DNA from: Chelydra serpentina
Taxonomy: Eukaryota > Chordata > Testudines > Chelydridae
Direction of reading: 5' to 3'
Length of the DNA stretch: 64,000 nt
NCBI GenBank assembly: GCA_037349315.1
Contig: JBAIAC010000006.1
Span: forward strand, 20,867,501 to 20,931,500
Under the pieces are notes generated by a model that was not told where the DNA came from, did no database searches, and saw only the letters and a list, made by a program, of their open reading frames with translations. Of this stretch, positions 56,255 to 64,000 are shown in pieces. Both the position numbers and the translations under genes were made by a program. Numbering within the stretch: position 1 is the stretch's first letter; every line of letters begins with the position of its first letter.

Positions 56255-57139
56255 TCCACTAGGATCAAGTCCCACAGCTAGAAAGTCTAAAATCCTCTGC
56301 ATACAAAAGCCTCCACATGAGATAAAAGCAGCCAAATCCAGTTTAATCGAGGTGCAGGAAGGTGAAAGCACTTCAAAATGTTCTGTCAAAATTTCATTTA
56401 CATTTGACAAAATCTAGCTTTTACTTCTCATCAAAGCTCTGGCACATGACATGGCAATTTCACCTGATCAGCACTGCTGTATGGCTATTTATTGCCTAAG
56501 TCACATTGAGCTATATTGTATTGAGGTGCCCTTGGCAAAATGAAGGAGTCAATTTTTTTTCCCACTTGAAAGATGTCATTATAGCAGTACATTTTCAGCA
56601 ACCTATGAGAATGTTTACAACTCTCTTTTATGGGGTTGGAAAATAAAACATTATATTATCTAGTACATGCTTTGGGCATAGCCATGTCTCAGTGTCTGTT
56701 TTCAACCAATAGGTGTAACAATAACAGATTCCTAATTTTAAAATGAAAGGACTATACTGACCATAAATAATATCCTCTATGCAACTTGCCTAGAGGTAAA
56801 GTCATCATCTGGAGTGTACCAGTCTGCTCAGGCTTAATTTGGCATTTGAACCAAAGAGATGTATTTCTCCTTTTTCTGGAAATACAATGCTTAAGACAGT
56901 TCAGACACTGCAAGAACCTATACCTTACATTACCTTCTAGGGAGCTGCTGTTCGCTGTATCTGAATTTTGGATGTTAATTCTCACTTGACTTTACTGCAC
57001 TCTACCTCAAGAACAAGGAATGTAGTGCACTTAATTATCACTGTGTAGTCACGATTTGGTCTATTTCATGTAGTATTTTCACTGTTAATGTAGGCCCGTT
57101 TTGTGGCCAGCTCCAGTGCCAATGTGCAAGTGCAGAAGG
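56255..57139. other. unique sequence, no gene seen
   Basis: No coding region. The frames at 56752-56989 on both strands have no recognisable motif. Confidence 0.35.
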
Positions 57140-57510
57140 CATAGGCGCCGACTCCGTGGGTGCTCTGGGGCTGGAGCACCCATGGGGAAAAAATTTGTGG
57201 GTGCTCTGCACCCACCGGCAGGCAAGCTCCCCTCCCTGCCCCTCCCGCCCCACTTCACCTCCACCTCCTCCCCTGAGCGCGCCACATCCCCGCTCCTCTG
57301 CCTATATCCCAGCGCTTGCCACTGCCAAACAGCTGTAGCAACCTCCGGGAGGGAGGGGGGGAGAGTGGGAACGTGGCACGCTCAGGGGAGAAGGTGGGGA
57401 AGAGGCGGGACCATGGGCCGGCAGTCTTCCACTTCTCTGTCCACCCACTTCTGTCTGTGCTAGCCATTTCCACTCCAGGGGGGCACACCAGTCACACTCA
57501 TTCCCCGTGT
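57140..57510 (+). mobile_element. hAT-like element, CATAGG family, 3' end lost
   Basis: It starts CATAGGCGCCGACTCC, then the hairpin block, then GC/CT-rich filler as at 3717. Its right terminus is not found before the next element begins at 57527. Overlapping open frames on both strands reflect composition only. Confidence 0.7.
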
Positions 57511-57526
57511 GAGTTGGAGGTTTATG

Positions 57527-58909
57527 CAGGACCGTCCTTAGGATTTATGGTGCCCTACACAGTATTATTAAACTGGTGCCCCTACTCCTGATAGCAGCCC
57601 GAGCTCGCAGCCCGGCACGGGAGTGGGAGGGGGCCGCCTCACGGTAGCGGAGAGTCACAGTTCCCCGCAGAGACTCCTGTACTCTGTCCCTCATGCAGAA
57701 TGGACACGCAGAAGGTACCTAATTAAAAGCACTAAATTTGGGAATAAAAAATGTCAGTCACGGGTTTTTTGATACGCCCTGAAGTTTGTGACATTTATTT
57801 GCAAAAACTTTGTAGTAAGGGTGAGTCAGCTGTCTTGCTGAATACAACATTAAATATTATGGAATACATGATGCAGATCTTCTCTGGTTTAATTTTCTTA
57901 ATCAGTATTTCTAAGCTGATTTTATATCTTAAATGTATTCTTAAGCCTTCATAAAGTAATAATTCCAGATTACTACATATTTAACTCACTGAAACAAAGA
58001 CATTATTTTAAATTAATCAGTCACAGAGGTTTAGTGTGTTCATAACAATGTTCATTGCTTTTAGAAAAAGGGAACACTAATTTATTTTGTGTGATATCCA
58101 TAACAATAGACATATTTTATGAAATTTCACCAACTTTAAAAATATGTTTCCAAAGATTTTAGGCATTACAAAGGATTTTATATCTTACTAAGGTACTGAT
58201 TTTGCTGGAGGGTTCTCTTAAAACTAGTTCATCAGATAGAAGTAAAGAAAGGAAAACTCTTTGTCCAGATATCTGGAAGGAGAAAGGGATGGACAGAAAG
58301 GACAGGAAGACTTTGGAAGCAAGTTTTTTTTACTATTGTAATTAAAATGTGCATTTTAGATAAGGGCGGACTTCTGAGGGATTTATTTAAAAAACTATAT
58401 GTCTGAAGATCCAAGCATTTAAGGCTAAAGATGATTGTGCATCTAAAAATCTATGCAAGGATTTTTTAAAGATGTGATTTTATAATCTTCACCAACTCAC
58501 TAATGAAATATTTTTAAAGCAAATTTTGAACTAAGGTCCTGTAGACTGACATTTTCTGAGGAAATATTACCTCAGTAATGCACAAGTGTTTTTGTCAGTA
58601 AATTCAGAAACTGACAGTATATATCTGGGGGTTGGCAAATGCCTGTTAAATGGCTTCATTACCCCTTGAATGGCTCTTTAACAGTTTCAGTGTTGTGCTA
58701 ATAGGTCTGGCAGGCTGAAAGGCCTTTTCACTTTTAACTACTAGATCCCCTCTCAAGGAAGACTCACCAAGCTGCAGCAGCCTACTGTGGGAGTCTGCAG
58801 GAAGGTTTAGAACAGGGATAGGAAAGCCAGGGGTTGGACACTAAGACCCAGTGGTGCCCCAAATTTTCAGGTGCCCTACCTAGCTGCGTACCGACTAAGG
58901 ATAGCCCTG
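57527..58909. mobile_element. 1.38-kb hAT element, internally AT-rich
   Basis: The ends CAGGACCGTCCTTAG and CTAAGGATAGCCCTG are inverted (imperfect). An 8-bp flank GGTTTATG / GGTTTATA (57519-57526 and 58910-58917) differs at one position. Further matching text inside both ends ('ggtgccctac') extends the terminal repeats. The centre (57720-58740) is AT-rich, unlike the GC-rich ends. The short frame at 57751-57954 does not resemble a transposase, so the element is non-autonomous or decayed. Confidence 0.8.
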
Positions 58910-59100
58910 GGTTTATAAGAGCAGGAGACATTACTTTGGTTTATTGTTCTATGGTTCTCTCAATATAAAATAATGACCATTCTTACCAAAAATATGTGGT
59001 TGCTCATTGTGACCAAACATAAATCTTGATTTTTGATATTTGATATTGTGTAATGCATACTAATATTATGTTTTAGCAGGAGAATACCCTTTGGGGCTGC

Positions 59101-59141
59101 TATTATTATTAATTATTAATTATTATTATTATTATTATTTG
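59101..59141 (+). repeat. ATT microsatellite
   Basis: (ATT)n with interruptions, directly before the SINE at 59143. Confidence 0.9.
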
Positions 59142-59142
59142 G

Positions 59143-59320
59143 GGAGGAGGGATCGGTCAGTGGTTTGAGCATTGGCCTGCTAAACCCAGGGTTGTGAGTT
59201 CAATCCTTGAGGGGGCCATTTGGGGATCTGGGGCAAAAATTGGGGATGGGTCCTGCTTTGAGCAGGGGGTTGGACTAGATGACCTCCTAAGGTCCCTTCC
59301 AACCCTGAGATTCTATGATT
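59143..59320 (+). mobile_element. tRNA-derived SINE with CR1-like tail
   Basis: The head contains box A-like 'ggtcagtggtttgagcat' and box B-like 'gggttgtgagttcaatcc', the internal RNA polymerase III promoter of a tRNA. The tail 'ggttggactagatgacctcc' and 'attctatgatt' matches the 3' end of the young CR1. This is the arrangement of SINEs mobilised by CR1 reverse transcriptase, as known for cryptodire turtles. The tRNA part could not fold well as a real tRNA and is not annotated as one. Confidence 0.8.
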
Positions 59321-59716
59321 AATTAATATAAATAGATGTTGTCTGGGGTTGGTGGATTTTAACTGGAGTTAGGCCTAAAGCAAACCACGGATCCAGACAC
59401 TCACACATTTTTCAGGGAAGGGGGTGGTTTCTGAATCTTATCGCAGATCAGGATGTGAATCCAAATTTCACACTTGTCTCCCATCTCTATAATAGGATGA
59501 ACTAGAATTCTGTACCAGAATGTTTGTAAAGTTCACAATTTCATAGCAGTGCAAGTAGGGCGGTATTCTCCAGTGCACAGTACCAGCAAGAGATTTTTAG
59601 CAGGTATGGGGTACTGGAAAGACTTGGGGCTAGCCCGGGTGGGGCTGTGCTCTGCTCCTTAAAGGATGCTAGGGAGGGCATTCATTCTTGATATGGCTTT
59701 AACAGCAAAATACATA
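59321..59716. other. unassigned sequence
   Basis: 'agggcggtattctccag' to 'ggggtactggaaagac' (59555-59622) might be a decayed hAT element, but no clear termini exist. No gene. Confidence 0.3.
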
Positions 59717-61462
59717 TCATAGAATCATAGAATCTCAGGGTTGGAAGGGACCTCAGGAGGTCATCTAGTCCAACCCCCTGCTCAAAGCAGGACCAACCCC
59801 AACTAGATCATCCCAGCCAGGGCTTTGTCAAGCCTGACCTTAAAAACCTCTAAGGAAGGAGATTCCACCACCTCCCTAGGTAACCCATTCCAGTGCTTCA
59901 CCACCCTACTAGTGAAAACGTTTTTCCTAATATCCAACCTAAACCTCCCCCTCTGCAACTTGAGACCATTACTCCTTGTTCTGTCATCTTCTACCACTGA
60001 GAACAGTCTAGATCCATCCTCTTTGGAACCCCCTTTTAGGTAGTTGAAAGCAGCTATCAAATCCCCCCTCACTCTTCTCTTCTGCAGGCTAAACAATCCC
60101 AGTTCCCTCAGCCTCTCCTCATAAGTCATGTGCTCCAGCCCCCTAATCATTTTTGTTGCCCTCCGTTGGACTCTTTCCAATTTATCCATATCCTTCTTGT
60201 AGTGTGGGGCCCAAAACTGGACACAGTACTCCAAATGAGGCCTCACCAGTGCCGAATAGAGGGGAATAATCACGTCCCTCGATCTGCTGGAAATGCCCCT
60301 ACTTATACAGCCCAAAATGCCGTTAGCCTTCTTGGCAACAAGGGCACACTGTTGACTCATATTCAGCTTTTTGTCCACCATAACCCCTAGGTCCTTTTCT
60401 GCAGAACTGCTGCCCAGCCATTCGGTCCCTAGTCTGTAGCAGTGCATGGGATTCTTCCGTCCTAAGTGCAGGACTCTGCACTTGTCCTTGTTGAACCTCA
60501 TCAGATTTCTTTTGGCCCAATCCTCTAATTTGTCTAGGTCCCTCTGTATCCTGTCCCTACCCTCCAGCGTATCAACCACTCCTCCCAGTTTAGTGTCATC
60601 TGCAAACTTGCTAAGGGTGCAGTCCACACCATCCTCCAGGTCGTTGATGAAGATATTGAACAAAACCGGCCCCAGCACCGACCCTTGGGGCACTCCACTT
60701 GATACCGGCTGCCAACTAGACATGGAGCCATTGATCACTACCCATTGAGCACGACCATCCAGCCAGTTTTCTATCCACCTTACCGTCCATTCATCCAGCC
60801 CATACTTCTTTAACTTGCTGGCAAGAACACTGTGGGAGACTGTATCAAAAGCTTTGCTAAAGTCAAGAAATAGCACATCCACTGCTTTCCCCTCATCCAC
60901 AGAGCCAGTTATCTCATCATAGAAGGCAATTAGGTAAGTCAGGCATGACTTGCCCTTGGTGAATCCATGCTGACTGTTCCTGATCACTTTCCCCTCCTTT
61001 AAGTGGTTCAGAATTGATTCCTTGAGGACCTGTTCCATGATTTTTCCAGGGACTGAGGTGAGACTGACTGGCCTGTAGTTCCCCGGATCTTCCTTCTTCC
61101 CTTTTTTAAAGATGGGCACTACATTAGCTTTTTTCCAGTCATCCGGGACCTCCCCCGATTCCCATGATTTGTCAAAGATAATGGCCAATGGCTCTGCAAT
61201 CACATCGGCTAACTCCTTTAGCACCCTCGGATGCAGTGCATCCGGCCCCATGGACTTGTGTTCGTCCAGCTTTTCTAAATAGTCCCGAACTACTTCTTTC
61301 TCCACAGAGGGCTGGTCACCTCCTCCCCATACCGTGCTGCGGAGTGCAGCCGCCTGGGAGCTGACCTTGTCTGTGAAGACAGAGGCAAAAAAAGCATTGG
61401 GTACACTAGCTTTGTCCACATCCTCTGTCACTAGGTTCCCTATGTTAAGAAACTTAAACAAA
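59717..61462 (-). mobile_element. young CR1 LINE, 5' truncated, about 1.75 kb
   Basis: It has the CR1 3' end with ATTCTATG repeats (59717-59735 antisense), a short 3' untranslated region and an uninterrupted pol frame to about 61461. The endonuclease domain and 5' end are missing. It is nearly identical to 27934-28862, so the subfamily was active recently. No target duplication was found. Confidence 0.9.
59803..61461 (-). CDS. CR1 pol: reverse transcriptase, endonuclease part missing
   Basis: A 552-codon uninterrupted frame of CR1 ORF2. Visible: [12 protein letters not shown] (about residues 129-140), [10 protein letters not shown] (164-173), motif [11 protein letters not shown] (197-206, Asp200), motif [12 protein letters not shown] (255-265), catalytic FADD (286-289), EKDLGVMVD (355-363), and the CR1 C-terminal block [15 protein letters not shown] to the end. 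All three catalytic Asp are kept. A full CR1 ORF2 is around 900 or more residues; the apurinic endonuclease is absent because of 5' truncation. The first Met lies near the truncation point and is probably not a native start, and no promoter is present. It would copy RNA by target-primed reverse transcription only if the missing part were supplied. Confidence 0.85.
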   Translation of the reverse strand: MFKFLNIGNLVTEDVDKASVPNAFFASVFTDKVSSQAAALRSTVWGGGDQPSVEKEVVRDYLEKLDEHKSMGPDALHPRVLKELADVIAEPLAIIFDKSWESGEVPDDWKKANVVPIFKKGKKEDPGNYRPVSLTSVPGKIMEQVLKESILNHLKEGKVIRNSQHGFTKGKSCLTYLIAFYDEITGSVDEGKAVDVLFLDFSKAFDTVSHSVLASKLKKYGLDEWTVRWIENWLDGRAQWVVINGSMSSWQPVSSGVPQGSVLGPVLFNIFINDLEDGVDCTLSKFADDTKLGGVVDTLEGRDRIQRDLDKLEDWAKRNLMRFNKDKCRVLHLGRKNPMHCYRLGTEWLGSSSAEKDLGVMVDKKLNMSQQCALVAKKANGILGCISRGISSRSRDVIIPLYSALVRPHLEYCVQFWAPHYKKDMDKLERVQRRATKMIRGLEHMTYEERLRELGLFSLQKRRVRGDLIAAFNYLKGGSKEDGSRLFSVVEDDRTRSNGLKLQRGRFRLDIRKNVFTSRVVKHWNGLPREVVESPSLEVFKVRLDKALAGMI

Positions 61463-61582
61463 GGCCTTTTTAAAAGTATGTTAGCATATGTATTGTGCTA
61501 TTAAGTTGGTCAGGAGTCCTCAAGAGGGGAGGAGTGGGGGAGAACGGGCAGGAAGGAGTTTAAACAGTGTTTCTGAGTCTGT

Positions 61583-61696
61583 AACAAAGGGTCCTGTGGC
61601 ACCTTATAGACTAACAGAGGTATTGAAGCATAAGCTTTCGTGGGTGAATACCCACTTCTTCGGATGCAAGCAGTGGAAAACCCCTCTGATACTTGA
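61583..61696 (-). mobile_element. 114-bp solo PLE end with 13-bp target duplication (copy 5)
   Basis: TTTCTGAGTCTGT flanks it exactly (61570-61582 and 61697-61709). The element consists only of the PLE 3' terminal repeat with the 40-bp hairpin (61628-61667). At the far end are 16 bp ('cccctctgatacttga') that are the antisense of the 3' repeat start seen at 32776. It has no coding part. Confidence 0.9.
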
Positions 61697-61959
61697 TTTC
61701 TGAGTCTGTTTCTCCCCATTGGTCTGAATTATCCATGACATTCATCTCAAAGAGGCAGAGATTCACAGATTTGCCAACCTTAAAACCTCAACATATACCA
61801 GGTTTATGAACATTAAAAAGTTAACTGCAAAGGAACACTGAAGCCCATTAACCTGAATGTGTGCCAGCCAGTATGCCCTCATTGACTAAAGGTGTGGTCA
61901 CACCTGAACAGCTGATAATTAACCTCGCCCTTTTAGGCTAAACAGAGTCATGTCATTGG

Positions 61960-62640
61960 CTCCATCTCTGTTGTTACATAACAGATAACAAAACTCCAGT
62001 GGGGCATGGTGCTGGCAGATAGGGTCTCAGGTACCTGGTATGATTTTTCAGAATCTCTTTTGGGAATAGTCATGTAGGTGAAATAGCTGGTGATTATGAT
62101 TATGCTATTTCTATGCATAATTATTCATCTTGGTAGCTGAAGTTATGAATATTAGCTATGTTTACAACATGTTTGCTCCTGTGGTAATACCCACAAGGTA
62201 TTTAGCCAGCACATGAAGGGACAAGTCAAGCTGAATGGTCCATTAAGGAACACTTAGCTCACAATGGAACCTGGAAAATGCCTGTCTGCACTTAATGTAC
62301 TTTTTGTGAACGTTCTAACTAGAATATGGGTGGGGGTGATGGACATGTAACTTGCCCATGTGACTCCAAACACCATCTTTCACAGTGAGAACAGATTTCC
62401 CTTTACTTGGCACTTGGCAAAAGCTAAAAGGCCCTGGCCTAGAAATGTCTCCATTTTGCCTTTTTGCTGCTCCGACCTCTTTCCTGCTCCAGCCTTTGGA
62501 CTATGAACATATACTAATGGAAGCATTCTAACCAAGGGACTGAGGATTTTAAGGTAATCCTGAGCCTTCATATTTCCTTGATCCTTTGCAGATGGACTTA
62601 TGAGTTGGATATGGTACAGAGATTGTTGGAGCCTCATTGA
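61960..62640 (+). repeat. ERV LTR fragment, third copy of the superfamily
   Basis: 'gaagttatgaatattagc', then 'tggtccattaaggaacac', then 'cctctttcctgctcc' and 'gggactgaggattttaagg' correspond in order to the antisense LTR at 40738-41863. Termini and target duplication are not resolved. No coding sequence. Confidence 0.55.
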
Positions 62641-64000
62641 TTTCTGATTTCTCCCTTGCAATGGACAAAGATCAGATGTCTGCTGACTTTTTCACATGAG
62701 TCAGCAGCCTTTGATACGTGTGGTATAAGCAACATAGCCCTTGCTTGAGTGGTTTTGTTCTTTCCTCTCCAAATGTCAAAGCCTGTTCCCATTGAACTCA
62801 ATAGCAAAACTCCTTTTGATTTCAGTGGGAACAGGATTTGGCCCCAAGAGATCAGAGAATGTGATTTTGATCAATTGCTTATCTGTCCAGAGACCGTTCT
62901 CATTCATGTTCTGTCAGGCTGATTTTGATTGCCCCTCCTGTATGTCATGCTGAGGAAAACAATACAAAAATTTGGGCTGTAGTTCTATCAAGATGTACAT
63001 GGCACACACAATTCTATGCCTCTTTTCCATCAAACCCAGATGGCGCAGCATCTTTGCTTTCCTAGTGCCTGTCGGAGAGCAATACTTAGATAAAGGCAAG
63101 CTGGCAGAAGCTTGGTTTGGACATAAGGGAGACACTGATAGTATGTTAAAGGAAAGCGGGTGACTGTCCTTCCTATCCTTCTTTCATTTAAGAAGTTTTC
63201 AATTTCGGGTGCTGCTGGATCCTCAATGACACCTGGAAGTACAGGTGGCACCAGGGGCCCAAAGCATCAAGTTGTAAAATTTTAGACAGGTAAGGGGGTG
63301 TCAGAGGGGATGAGGAGAGCGTGGGGGCCCCAGGCTGGGGGTGGGGTGGAGTCACATGGAGGGTCACGTGGGAAGGTAACGTGCCCTCCCTTGTAGCCGT
63401 CCCATGAGTGCAGTAGCAGCAAGAAATGATTTCTACTTGCACCACTGAGCTGACACCAGAGAAGCTTCTGCTCTAGTCCAGGGATCCATTAGAGAAAGAG
63501 GGGGAAGTGGGGTGGGAGACTGACTGGGCTGGGACATGAATGAGTGGGCCAGGGGAGGAGTACATGGGCTGGAGAGCATAGATTGGTCCCAGTGTATCCT
63601 ATCTTTAGTGGAAATGTGGATAGTTCCATGTTTCCCCTTCTACTTACCACTTTCATCCTTTGATACCTGTCACTCTCCCATAATCAATAAAACCCATAAA
63701 AAGCACAGATTAAGTGTGCATGTCTTAGAAGCATATGTACAGAGGAAGTGAAGTTCAAGCACCAACATAACAGGAATATAGCACATAGAACTTCAGATTT
63801 AATTACACAATTCAGAGCACTTACACTCATCATCCTGCCTGCAAGCAGATGAGGGACAGGGGAGGTGTTACATTTCATTTCTTCAGATCACAATGCAATG
63901 TGTATAACAAAGTCCAGAGAGCTGTGGAGCTCAGTAGTCAGCAGCTGTGTATTCTTACTAGGACAATAACCTACACACTCTCACTTTCTGTCATAATCAT
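62641..64000. other. unassigned sequence to window end
   Basis: A short palindromic repeat lies near 62775-62845 ('tgttcccattgaactcaa', 'ttgatttcagtgggaaca'). The text at 63180-63450 may be a decayed DNA transposon. No gene recognised. Confidence 0.35.

Noticed and set aside
59143..59220. Possible tRNA gene
   Set aside because: Box A- and B-like motifs are present, but the tail is CR1-like and the cloverleaf is poor, so it is a SINE.
60130..60748. Plus-strand frames across the CR1 copies (also 28047-28979)
   Set aside because: They are antisense to the intact CR1 pol frame and recur only because the CR1 copies recur.
1..64000. Bacterial operons, toxin-antitoxin or phage defence systems
   Set aside because: Base composition, LINEs, SINEs, LTRs and hAT elements show vertebrate nuclear DNA; no ribosome binding sites or compact gene arrays exist.

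Overview
The window is vertebrate nuclear DNA, most likely from a turtle (a cryptodire; a crocodilian is the main alternative). This rests on the repeat mix: CR1 LINEs in which the element-strand 3' end carries ATTCTATG repeats, a tRNA-derived SINE with a CR1-like tail, Penelope-like elements (PLEs) with a GIY-YIG endonuclease, many hAT miniature elements, and several old retroviral LTRs. I found no host protein-coding gene, rRNA, functional tRNA, CRISPR array or bacterial-type operon. The only long open reading frames belong to retrotransposons. This is intergenic or intronic sequence built from layered transposon insertions.

Layout. 0.1-4.1 kb: an old CR1 split by an RTE-type LINE remnant, an antisense ERV LTR with a tRNA-Trp-like primer site, and a rearranged PLE. 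4.1-11 kb: mostly unique AT-rich sequence with an 867-bp TIR element at 5698-6564. 11.6-12.9 kb: an antisense Gypsy-like LTR and gag start, interrupted by a hAT element. 13-22 kb: mainly unique sequence with a hAT element at 17853 and a PLE at 18872. 22.4-31.4 kb: three CR1-type LINEs and a GC-rich hAT element. 32.8-33.2 kb: a PLE with inverted arms and a 12-bp target duplication. 38-44.8 kb: a four-level nest (CR1 in CR1, two LTRs in the inner CR1, a PLE in one LTR). 45.7-56.3 kb: LTRs, SINEs and hAT elements. 57.1-58.9 kb: a 1.38-kb hAT element. 59.1-61.7 kb: a SINE, the best preserved CR1 (552-codon open frame) and a 114-bp solo PLE end. 61.9-64 kb: an LTR and sequence I do not recognise.

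How the parts relate. CR1 supplies reverse transcriptase, and a tRNA-headed SINE here carries a CR1-like tail, which suggests it borrowed that machinery. PLE copies belong to two subfamilies and share a 40-bp hairpin resembling a degenerate hammerhead ribozyme core. The hAT elements are non-autonomous, with exact or near-exact 8-bp target duplications, so they were moved by transposases not encoded here. All family assignments come from reading motifs by eye, and boundaries marked approximate may be off by tens of bases.
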